Origin: Roseofilum capinflatum BLCC-M114
Lineage (GTDB): Bacteria > Cyanobacteriota > Cyanobacteriia > Cyanobacteriales > Desertifilaceae
Assembly: GCF_030068505.1 (NCBI RefSeq)
Contig: NZ_JAQOSO010000079.1
Coordinates: 1-64,000, forward strand
DNA: 64,000 nucleotides
Direction of reading: 5' to 3'
Part shown: positions 45,180 through 53,892 of the stretch, in pieces
Layout of the letters: the number at the start of each line of letters is the position of its first letter
How positions within the stretch are numbered: the stretch's first letter is position 1
Notes under the pieces: model-generated
The model's input: the letters and a program-made list of their open reading frames with translations, nothing else
What the model was told of the DNA's origin: nothing
Databases searched by the model: none
Made by a program: the position numbers and the translations under genes

Positions 45180-45271
45180 ATAGCTATATTTTTTGCCTAT
45201 CATGGCTTCTGGATTCAAAAAAGTTATGGTGGGCAAATATTTCTTGTTAACCTAGATTAAGGATAAATAAT

Positions 45272-46651
45272 ATGGAAACTACAGCTTACCAGCAGTCTCG
45301 CTACTTTCATGCTGTCGATGGTGGTAATGGAATTTTTTTGATTTATCATGCTCTCTTTAATCAGCCACGAGAAGTAGAAGAATCTGTTGTTGATTTTATC
45401 CATCTTTTTCAAGAACCTAAAACACTTGATGAAATTGCTGATTATTGTGAAGGTGATATAGAAGAAGTCGTTAAAACTTTAGCCGACTTGCATTTATTAG
45501 AATATGAGAGCAACGACGAGCTTGAGCTACTAGAAGCGTTGCATGAAGATTTTTTAACTGAATTAAAACAAGGAAATAAACTTCAGCGACTTGAATTAGC
45601 CATTAGTAATGCTTGCAATTTTGGTTGTAAACATTGTATGCACTTTTTGAATAATGATTTTGAAACTAGAAATTCTCCAGAATTAAACATGAGTGCTGAA
45701 ACTGCGAAAGAAAGCATTGACAAATTTATTAAAAAAGTGCGATTGAGTGAAAACTCGTTGGTCAGAATTCATTTTGGCAATGGTGAACCTCTGCTCAACT
45801 GGAAAACTTTGCTGTTTGTTTTGGAATATTGTGAATCCATACCAGATATTCAATTCTTTTATGCAATTAATACTAATTTAAGCTTATTAAACTGCCAAAA
45901 AGCAGAAACACTCAAAAAATATAAAGTTAAGATCTCTACCTCTCTTGATGGACTCCGTGAAACCAACGATTTAATCAGGATTGATGCCAAGGGACAGGGG
46001 ACTTTTGATAAGATTTTAAGCAAAATTCGTTTACTGGAATCCATTGAATATCCAATTGATGGGTTTTCTGTAACGGTGACAGATACAAATTTTGCCTTGA
46101 TTGATGAACAGGTCATAGACTTGGGAAAATCTTTGGGTGTAAAAGATGTTTCAATGGATTTTGATCTGGTTCGTTCAACAGCAATTCCGATTGAAGATTG
46201 TGTCAACAAGATTATAGACTTACGGCGTTATGCTCATCAACAAGGATTGAATTTTTATGGCACTTGGGAAACTCCTTACAGAATCTTAATGTCCCACTCT
46301 TGGCTGTCTGAACCTCATGCATTTTGCCCATCAATGGAAGGTAAAACAATTGAATTTAATGTAGATGGAACTCTAAAAACTTGTGGGCATACCAATACAG
46401 TTGTAGGGAATTCACTAGAGTTTGAGAAATGTTTTGAACAAGGCAGTTTGTATATGCAACTTATTCAAAGTCGTTTACCCGGCAATAATCAATTCTGCAA
46501 GGGTTGTGAAATTGAAGGTTGCTGTGCGGGTCAATGTCATGTCACATTAGAATCTGCAAAAAAAGATTCTGATTTGGTTCAGCGTACTTGTGAACTAATG
46601 AAAAGGACAACTAAAAGACTTATTGTTGAGTATTTACAAGGAAGAGAATAA
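45272..46651 (+). CDS. Radical SAM/SPASM peptide maturase
   Basis: The protein has 459 residues. Residues 1-90 form a winged-helix/PqqD-like part suited to leader binding (FIHLFQEPKTLDEIADYCEG). The radical SAM domain carries CNFGCKHC (Cys115, 119, 122) and the GGEP-like motif FGNGEPLL near 171. The C-terminal SPASM part has cysteines in CPSMEGK, LKTCGH, FCKGCEIEGCCAGQC and a last TCEL, enough for two auxiliary 4Fe-4S clusters. Such enzymes install thioether or C-C crosslinks or epimerise residues in peptides. AAGGATAA precedes the ATG at 45272. Base composition is more AT-rich than the neighbours, suggesting transfer. Confidence 0.9.
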   Translation: METTAYQQSRYFHAVDGGNGIFLIYHALFNQPREVEESVVDFIHLFQEPKTLDEIADYCEGDIEEVVKTLADLHLLEYESNDELELLEALHEDFLTELKQGNKLQRLELAISNACNFGCKHCMHFLNNDFETRNSPELNMSAETAKESIDKFIKKVRLSENSLVRIHFGNGEPLLNWKTLLFVLEYCESIPDIQFFYAINTNLSLLNCQKAETLKKYKVKISTSLDGLRETNDLIRIDAKGQGTFDKILSKIRLLESIEYPIDGFSVTVTDTNFALIDEQVIDLGKSLGVKDVSMDFDLVRSTAIPIEDCVNKIIDLRRYAHQQGLNFYGTWETPYRILMSHSWLSEPHAFCPSMEGKTIEFNVDGTLKTCGHTNTVVGNSLEFEKCFEQGSLYMQLIQSRLPGNNQFCKGCEIEGCCAGQCHVTLESAKKDSDLVQRTCELMKRTTKRLIVEYLQGRE

Positions 46652-46714
46652 TTTAATTATGGTTGATATTTGTTGAAATATTACTTTTTTTATTCAGTCA
46701 GAAACAATGAGTTT

Positions 46715-46942
46715 ATGTCAGAAATATCAAAACCTAAATCTAGGTTTGTTTTGCCCCATAAAGGACAGACCCTTCAAGAGCAGATAGATAAAAATCAACC
46801 GGCTCTTGCCCTCTTAAAACAGTGGATAGAAGAAGAACCAACCCCAGAAGAAGTGCATGACCGAGAACAATATTGGCAAACGGTAAAGGAAATCATCGAT
46901 CGCGAGCGTCCATCAGGCTTTAAGTTATATCATCAAGAATGA
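46715..46942 (+). CDS. Small antitoxin-like protein without adjacent toxin
   Basis: The 75-residue protein starts at the ATG at 46715 (MSEISKPKSRFVLPHKGQTL); an open frame reaches back to 46670. The pattern ALALLKQWIEEEPTPEE ... WQTVKEIIDRERPSGFKLYH is common in short cyanobacterial proteins paired with PIN toxins, and resembles the gene at 55840-56091 (ETIDNHRPVGQKLF). Here no toxin follows: the next gene is a GTPase 84 bp on. It may be an orphan antitoxin, or third in the RiPP transcript, whose maturase ends 63 bp upstream. Confidence 0.7.
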   Translation: MSEISKPKSRFVLPHKGQTLQEQIDKNQPALALLKQWIEEEPTPEEVHDREQYWQTVKEIIDRERPSGFKLYHQE

Positions 46943-47026
46943 TCGTCACGGGGTTACCCGATCGCCCCCCAATGCCCCCCAATCGAGTTAAGCTAGAGAT
47001 CTGGTTGGGTTTAGTGGAGAATATCG

Positions 47027-48430
47027 ATGGCAACACTCATACGTCGTCCTCTGTTAGTTGGTGGCTTAGGATTAGGGGCTATCCTGTGGTTATGGGCAAA
47101 TGTCCAAAGTTCCGTGAGTGAATGGGGAGAATGGGTTACCCTGGGGGCGATCGCCTGGGGTGGGATTTGGTGGTGGCGGCAAAAGTCTGCCTCTGCTTCC
47201 GTGGAAACCCTGCCTCAACGGGTAAACCGGGAAACTTTGGAGCAGACGTTTACTCAGGTTGAAGGGGCGATCTCCGAATTAGCCACAGAAGACGTTGATG
47301 TTTCCAGTTGGCAAAACCGCTTGCATGAACTCAGAGCCGAAATTAACCGCAAAACCCTCAATATTGCCATTACTGGCGGTAGAAATGTGGGCAAAACTAG
47401 CCTGTTGAATCTCCTCTCTCAGGATTGGCAAATTGTAGAAACCCCTGCCCTGTTTACGCCGAATCCGAGCGCCGAAACTCAAAGCCAGATTGAAGCACAA
47501 CAGAGCAACAGTGATGTGATTCTGTTGGTTATTTCGGGAGATTTAACCGATTCTGAATATCAAACCCTAGAACGGCTCAAAAATAATCATCACCATGTTA
47601 TTTTAGTCTTCAATAAACAAGATCAATACTTACCCCAAGAACTTCCCAGCATTCTGCAACAAATTAACAGCCGCATCACCGGCACACTAGAGCAAGAGGA
47701 TTTAGTCGTAACTGCCGCTATCCCTCAAGCGATCAAAGTCCGCAAACACCAACCGGATGGCACAGTAAACGAATGGATGGAACAGCCAGCGCCCCAAATT
47801 GAAGCCCTGACAACCCGTTTGGCGCAAGTGGCTACCGCTTCTAGTGCGCCCATTTTAGGGACGATCCAGCGCCAAGCAGAAGCCTTACAGGGCGAAATTC
47901 AAGCCGTCTGGAACCAGAAACGCCGCGATCGCGCTTTGCCGGCGATCGAGCAATACCAATGGATCGCCGCTACCACTGCCTTCGCTAACCCCATTCCCAG
48001 CCTCGATCTCTTGACAACGGGCGCAATTACCGGTCAACTGATTTTAGACTTAGCCAAAATCTATCAACCCAACCAATCCTTCACCCTCCAACAAGGTCAA
48101 AAAGTCGCCGGAACCCTAGGTGAACTAATCGTCAAACTCGGCTTAGTCGAACTCTCCACCCAAACCATTACTCATGTTCTTAAAACCAACGCCATCACCT
48201 ATACTGCGGGTGGACTGGTACAAGGCATCAGCGCTGCCTATTTAACGCGCATTGCCGGATTAAGTTTAGTTGAATATTTCCAAACCCAAGACTTTAATCC
48301 AGAACAGGGATTAAACCTAGATAAATTGACCTCCATTATCAAACAAGTCTTTCAACAGAACCAGCGCACCGCATTTGTGCAATCTTTTGTCACGTCAGCA
48401 GTGCAGAGGTTAAAAACCGTTCAAGTTTAA
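47027..48430 (+). CDS. Membrane-associated GTP-binding protein with DUF697-like C-terminus
   Basis: The 467-residue protein has two short N-terminal hydrophobic segments (LLVGGLGLGAILWLWA and EWVTLGAIAWGGIWWW), a G domain with P-loop GGRNVGKT (117-124), a G3 region without a clear DxxG, and G4 as NKQD near 203. The C-terminal 150 residues (FANPIPSLDLLTTGAITGQL, IYQPNQSFTLQQGQKVAGTL) match DUF697 of cyanobacterial small GTPases. It probably acts at a membrane; the role is unknown. Start ATG at 47027. Confidence 0.82.
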   Translation: MATLIRRPLLVGGLGLGAILWLWANVQSSVSEWGEWVTLGAIAWGGIWWWRQKSASASVETLPQRVNRETLEQTFTQVEGAISELATEDVDVSSWQNRLHELRAEINRKTLNIAITGGRNVGKTSLLNLLSQDWQIVETPALFTPNPSAETQSQIEAQQSNSDVILLVISGDLTDSEYQTLERLKNNHHHVILVFNKQDQYLPQELPSILQQINSRITGTLEQEDLVVTAAIPQAIKVRKHQPDGTVNEWMEQPAPQIEALTTRLAQVATASSAPILGTIQRQAEALQGEIQAVWNQKRRDRALPAIEQYQWIAATTAFANPIPSLDLLTTGAITGQLILDLAKIYQPNQSFTLQQGQKVAGTLGELIVKLGLVELSTQTITHVLKTNAITYTAGGLVQGISAAYLTRIAGLSLVEYFQTQDFNPEQGLNLDKLTSIIKQVFQQNQRTAFVQSFVTSAVQRLKTVQV

Positions 48431-48437
48431 GACCATC

Positions 48438-48467
48438 TGTAGGGGCGAACGGCCGTTCGCCCCTACA
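48438..48467. repeat. Perfect 30-bp palindrome, copy 2
   Basis: The core is identical to the copy at 7600-7629 (GGGCGAACGGCCGTTCGCCC), here flanked by TGTAG and CTACA. The changes in both flanks are compensatory, so symmetry is preserved. It begins 8 bp after the GTPase stop codon and lies between convergent genes. Confidence 0.92.
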
Positions 48468-48549
48468 TACCAAATTGTAGTTCAATGAAACCCCTACAAG
48501 ACAAGATAAGGGGGAGGCTTGAGACCCATTTCTCCGGTAGTAACTCGAT

Positions 48550-49122
48550 CTAATGATGAATAAGTTCTAGACGGTCGAGGGGCCAAAAGCGAAATGCAGC
48601 CCGACCGATAATATTGTTCTGGGGTAAGAACTTCCAAATATGGGAATCATTACTATCGTTGCGGTTATCTCCCATGACAAATAATTGTCCTTGGGGGACT
48701 TGTTCGGGCCCCCAGTGGTATTCTGGCGGTTCAGCAATATAATCTTCTTGAAGGGGTTGTTGGTTCAGATAGACTTTACCCCCAGAAACTTCCACGGTTT
48801 GACCGGGTTGACCAATGACTCGTTTAATAAAGGCTTGATCTTTGCGGTATCCTTGCGCTTGCAGTTGAGGGGGAGGTTCAAAGACAACGATATCACCGGT
48901 TTCGGGGGGATGGAAATGATAGGAGACCTTTTCAATGACAAGGCGATCGCCCACTGCTAAGGTGGGAAACATGGAATCAGACGGAATAAACCGGGGTTCA
49001 GCGATCGCCGTCCGCACTACAAGAGCAATCATTACAGCGATCGCGATAATGATTACATTTTCCCGATGTTGATGCCATAGATTTCCCCAACCCGAACGTG
49101 AGGATTTTGAAGGGTCTGTCAT
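48550..49122 (-). CDS. lepB: Signal peptidase I
   Basis: The 190-residue protein has one N-terminal membrane helix (VIIIAIAVMIALVVRTAI, about 23-40). The catalytic Ser50 is in PSDSMFPTL and the general base Lys100 in FIKRVIG; GDNRNDSNDSH (about 150-160) is the third signature. It cleaves signal peptides of exported and thylakoid-lumen proteins. The length is that of cyanobacterial SPases. It is a single gene with about 230 bp of otherwise empty DNA upstream. Confidence 0.96.
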   Translation of the reverse strand: MTDPSKSSRSGWGNLWHQHRENVIIIAIAVMIALVVRTAIAEPRFIPSDSMFPTLAVGDRLVIEKVSYHFHPPETGDIVVFEPPPQLQAQGYRKDQAFIKRVIGQPGQTVEVSGGKVYLNQQPLQEDYIAEPPEYHWGPEQVPQGQLFVMGDNRNDSNDSHIWKFLPQNNIIGRAAFRFWPLDRLELIHH

Positions 49123-49355
49123 TTCAACTCAATAGGTCACAGACTGTTCATTGTACCCAACCGTGGGTTATTCTCGCAATTGCTTCCCTGCGATCGACAG
49201 GGCAAACCCATACTCGAAATGAAAAAATCAGCGAATGCCATATTGAACCCGGAGGAACTTTCGAGCTGCTTCGGAAACTCGGATTGAAAAATAGCCACAC
49301 CGAGCAACTCTAACCTTGTTAAGGAAATCACCGGTTGCACTCGCGTATAACCTTT

Positions 49356-50267
49356 TTATAATCCAGCAACTTGCTGTAATAAGTTCATTAATCCTAAGTG
49401 TTTTAACTGTTCCAGTTGTTGAGCATCTCGGACTAATAAGGCTCCGGCAAACCCTAGGGAATTGACGGAAATAGAGTGATAAGCGTCCTGAGCGCGGGGA
49501 ATGACCATCATCCATCGGCGGGTAATGAGTAAATTATAGGCTCCGGTTTGTTGAATGCCTGGGTCTCCTTCTCCTAAGCGTCCGACGTGCCGCAGGAGCT
49601 GGTGGTAGTGGTTCAGGGTCACCTGAGCGGCGTTTTCTGGACTGTTAACTATTTCAGGGTCAAAAAAGATAATCCCATGGGGAAAGGGCAGTTGATGGCT
49701 CTGATAGGGGCTGCTCTGGGATGATTTGGGGTCGAATACCGTCTCGATCGGGATGGCTATGCCTTGGGGAATGAGGGGGAGGGGAACGAGTTGTAAGTGT
49801 TTGTGGGGTTGACTTGCACCTGCATCGATGCCACCGTTGTAGAATCCAAGACCATCAATTTCCGCAAGGGCAAACCATAAGGCTTGAAAGTCGGCGAGGG
49901 TGAGCCAGTTTTCTTGGGATTCAAAGTCACGGGTGACGATGAGGATATGGCGCTCTACGACGTTGTATTTGTTGAGCAGACAGTGGTGAGTGGGGGAGAT
50001 GTCGCTGACGAAGAGGTTGCGATCGCAGGGCAGAAATGGGTTAACCGGTTTGCTAGAGTCTTTAGTGCCCTGTTGTTTGCGTTTTTGGGCTTCTTTACGG
50101 GCGAGGTTAGAGACAATTCTCACCAAAAAGGGAATTCCGCTATCTTCGATGATCTCATAGTCGGTGAGAATGGGATGGAGGGCCCCACACTTTAAGGCAT
50201 ACTGGGTTTGTTGGCTAATGCGTTCAATGAGTGTGCCAGGGGGGAATAAGGTCGAGTTTGCTTGCAT
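49356..50267 (-). CDS. ATP adenylyltransferase (Ap4A phosphorylase II family)
   Basis: The 303-residue protein contains the HIT-like catalytic block SQPHKHLQLVPLPL (about 152-165), in which the middle His attacks the phosphate. KYNVVERHILIVTRDFESQ (about 102-120) and the C-terminal SYNLL..RRWMMVIPRAQD block are typical of fungal and cyanobacterial Apa-type enzymes. The enzyme splits diadenosine tetraphosphate with phosphate to ATP and ADP. Start ATG at 50267. It is convergent with nothing; lepB follows on the same strand 230 bp on. Confidence 0.88.
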   Translation of the reverse strand: MQANSTLFPPGTLIERISQQTQYALKCGALHPILTDYEIIEDSGIPFLVRIVSNLARKEAQKRKQQGTKDSSKPVNPFLPCDRNLFVSDISPTHHCLLNKYNVVERHILIVTRDFESQENWLTLADFQALWFALAEIDGLGFYNGGIDAGASQPHKHLQLVPLPLIPQGIAIPIETVFDPKSSQSSPYQSHQLPFPHGIIFFDPEIVNSPENAAQVTLNHYHQLLRHVGRLGEGDPGIQQTGAYNLLITRRWMMVIPRAQDAYHSISVNSLGFAGALLVRDAQQLEQLKHLGLMNLLQQVAGL

Positions 50268-50321
50268 CCGTGGTTGGGGCCCTTAGTTTCTTCCGCTATG
50301 ATACGGCTTTAGGGGTCGGAT

Positions 50322-50600
50322 TTAAACAGAAAGGGGTTCGGGTTCGCTCATGCTGAGGCGATCGCAGACTATCTCATTAACTAACTTGACGCTTTCTGGC
50401 TCATCCTCTTGATAAATTTCTAAATGGGCTGATGGAGGGGCTTCAAATAATAGATATTCTTGGGGGAATACCACCCGTTCAAAATACCAATTGGAAATAT
50501 TAGAAATTCGGGCAATTTGAATCGATTCAGTGGTATTTTTATAGCTACAGACTAAACGCTGAGAATCGGTTGTAGACAAGGAATCAAGAATTTGGCTCAT
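50322..50600 (-). CDS. DUF1830 family protein
   Basis: The 92-residue protein is one DUF1830 domain: LVCSYKNTTESIQIARISNI, then NWYFERVVFPQEYLLFEAPP. The family is essentially confined to cyanobacteria and has no known function. The tail (about 70-92) is longer than the domain. It is just upstream of the Ap4A phosphorylase gene (54 bp) in the same direction, and they may be cotranscribed. Confidence 0.85.
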   Translation of the reverse strand: MSQILDSLSTTDSQRLVCSYKNTTESIQIARISNISNWYFERVVFPQEYLLFEAPPSAHLEIYQEDEPESVKLVNEIVCDRLSMSEPEPLSV

Positions 50601-51919
<1,319 letters not shown>

Positions 51920-51990
51920 TTTAGATTGAGGGGGCGATCGCCAACTCAGAAGAGGCGATCGCTCTTTCTCAAAAGCTTGTTTAAAATAAC

Positions 51991-52779
51991 TTACCCTCGA
52001 TAGCGCACGGGAATCTTAGTCTCTTGTTCAATTTCTTCAGCAAAGGCTTGCAATACTTCTAGCTCCACACATTTTAAGCGTCTCACCTCATAAGACCGTT
52101 CATCATAATGATTTCCCCGGCCATCTAATTGCCGTTTGACGGGTTTCGGACGGGAGGGGGTATTGAGTTGAATTTCCACCGGCGATAAGGCTTTCATCAT
52201 CTCGATATACTGATGGCGCGTTTGAGTATCCCATGGAGTCAAAATCATGGTTTGTACGCCAATTTCTCCAGAATACTGTTGGCGAAAATCGAGCATTCCT
52301 TGCCACATTTGCTCTAAATCCAAGCCGTCTACGGGACGATTGACGCAGTTGAGGGGTTTGGCGGTAACAGCATCTAGTTTAAGCGAAAGGCGATCGCAAT
52401 ATCTCAAATCCGCTTGCACCTGCGGATCATCCAACAGCGTCCCATTCGTTAGCACCAGCGTCGGTCTTTGGGTCATGTCCTTGATGCCTTGCAAAATTTC
52501 CCCTAAATTTAAGGCTAATGTCGGTTCGCCACTCCCACTGAGCGTTACCACATCCACATCCCAAGGAGCAAACCCCTGTAAATCCCCCAAAATCGTTTCT
52601 GTCGGCACATAAATCGCCCGCTTTTCGGTCACAATCTCAATCTCTCCCAACTGACAATAGACGCAATTAAATGAACAAACCGACGTTTGCCCAATCGGAT
52701 CTATGCCCAGCGATCGCCCATAACGCCAAGAAACCACCGGCCCATACACACTCTTAAATTCCGTCGTTGTCGTTACCAT
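51991..52779 (-). CDS. Radical SAM protein of the COG0731 / UPF0026 type
   Basis: The protein has about 262 residues from the ATG at 52779 (MVTTTTEFKSVYGPVVSWRY); an ATG at 52794 is also possible. The cluster motif is CSFNCVYC (CxxxCxxC), followed by LGEIEIVTEKRAIYVP and LSGSGEPTL. It resembles the family that includes archaeal wyosine synthesis enzymes, which is not a known pathway in bacteria, so the substrate is unknown. It lies divergent from the repeat block 52860-53008. Confidence 0.8.
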   Translation of the reverse strand: MVTTTTEFKSVYGPVVSWRYGRSLGIDPIGQTSVCSFNCVYCQLGEIEIVTEKRAIYVPTETILGDLQGFAPWDVDVVTLSGSGEPTLALNLGEILQGIKDMTQRPTLVLTNGTLLDDPQVQADLRYCDRLSLKLDAVTAKPLNCVNRPVDGLDLEQMWQGMLDFRQQYSGEIGVQTMILTPWDTQTRHQYIEMMKALSPVEIQLNTPSRPKPVKRQLDGRGNHYDERSYEVRRLKCVELEVLQAFAEEIEQETKIPVRYRG

Positions 52780-52859
52780 GTCCATTCTCTCCATCTATGC
52801 TCAAAAAACGCGCTTCCCTCTCTATTGTGACCGAAACCCGAAAAAAGCATCAGGATTTA

Positions 52860-53008
52860 GCCCTCATCCCCCAGCCCCCTTCGGCTTCGCTCAGGGCAAG
52901 CCTTCTCCCACAGGCGCTGCCCTGAGCGAAGTCGAAGGGAGAAGGGGAGAAAGTCCCTCTCCCGTGGGAGAGGGATTTTCCGCAAGCGGACATGAAAGGG
53001 AGAGGGCA
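52860..53008. repeat. Compound palindromic repeat block
   Basis: CCTTCGGCTTCGCTCAGGGC at 52878-52897 and GCCCTGAGCGAAGTCGAAGG at 52919-52938 are inverted copies (19/20), surrounded by purine-rich CCCTCTCCC/GGGAGAGGG arms. TTTTCCGCAAGCGGACATGA (about 52977-52996) is inserted in the block; it is the CATGTCCGC hairpin family also seen near 2642. So two repeat families are nested. The block ends just at the stop codon of the next gene. Confidence 0.85.
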
Positions 53009-53009
53009 A

Positions 53010-53816
53010 CTACCGCTCCACCGCAGGAGGAGTAAACCGAATCTCAATGCGTCTGCGACTCGGATTATCCCGACCATCCGTCGGCGCAAAATTCCCCGAA
53101 ACCCCATACAATTGAGCCGCAGAATACGCCTTAAACTGTAACCCCATCGACTGCAACCGGGGATTGCTTTCTAACACCTTCACCACCGCAACCGCACGCA
53201 TCAACCCCAAATCCGCATTCGATCCCGGATTCAGCCGAGAAACTGACGCACTACCAGCCACCACATCCTCTAAAACTCCATCTAAATTACTCACACTACC
53301 CGTATTTTCTTGACCATCCGTATGACCAATCACCTCCACCACATAGCCCTGATAATTTTGGGCAAAGTTTTCAATTTGCGTCACTAAATCCTCTAAAATG
53401 TACTGTTGGAAATCAGAAGAAAGTTCAGCACTCCCAGAGGGAAAGCTTCGCGCTTGAGACTCTCGTAACACAATCACCGGAGGGGATTTTAACCGTTCGA
53501 TTTCCCCTTGCAGCTTTTGCACCACATTTTCCCGCCGTTGCAATTGATCTTGCAGATTCGCCACCTGACCTTCTAACCCTTGCACAGCGCTGGTTCTGCT
53601 ATCTAACTCTAGTTGCAGATTGGCTAATTGGGACTCTAATTCTTGCGATCGCGTCACATTGGCATCAGAAACCGATTTCAGAAAAAATGATTTAATTAAC
53701 GCTAACAGCAAAAACAACGTTAAGATCATAAACGCATTGGACATCAAATCCGTAAACGCTGTCCAAATTTTCAGATCTTCTTGAGTAGTTATATTGCGAT
53801 ATTTACGACGAGTCAT
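53010..53816 (-). CDS. MotB/OmpA-type motor protein, ZorB-like
   Basis: The 268-residue protein has a single membrane helix at about 18-46 with Asp23 at its start (FTDLMSNAFMILTLFLLLAL), the position of the proton-binding Asp in MotB/ExbD. A coiled coil follows (about 55-110), then an OmpA-like peptidoglycan-binding domain (VVEVIGHTDGQENTG, and near the end NPSRRRIEIRF). This matches stator subunits that anchor a proton-driven motor to the wall, including ZorB. Its partner is the MotA-like gene upstream on the same strand, 73 bp away across heptamer repeats. Confidence 0.85.
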   Translation of the reverse strand: MTRRKYRNITTQEDLKIWTAFTDLMSNAFMILTLFLLLALIKSFFLKSVSDANVTRSQELESQLANLQLELDSRTSAVQGLEGQVANLQDQLQRRENVVQKLQGEIERLKSPPVIVLRESQARSFPSGSAELSSDFQQYILEDLVTQIENFAQNYQGYVVEVIGHTDGQENTGSVSNLDGVLEDVVAGSASVSRLNPGSNADLGLMRAVAVVKVLESNPRLQSMGLQFKAYSAAQLYGVSGNFAPTDGRDNPSRRRIEIRFTPPAVER

Positions 53817-53861
53817 GATATATAGAGATTCACACTGCTAATGGGTCAAACCAGATTTATC

Positions 53862-53892
53862 CTATTCCCTATTCCCTATTCCCTATTCCCTA
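53862..53892. repeat. Four ATTCCCT heptamers between the motor genes
   Basis: Units of CTATTCC run from about 53862 to 53891, between the stop codon of the MotA-like gene and the start of the MotB-like gene. They are the same heptamer type as the array before glcF. Confidence 0.85.

Noticed and set aside
45202-45255. 17-codon frame (MASGFKKVMV...) between precursor and maturase genes
   Set aside because: It has no ribosome site, no precursor-like layout and could occur by chance; not enough to call a second peptide.
49123-49355. Possible gene upstream of lepB
   Set aside because: Short frames on both strands (71 and 67 codons) lack ribosome sites and recognisable motifs; treated as empty.
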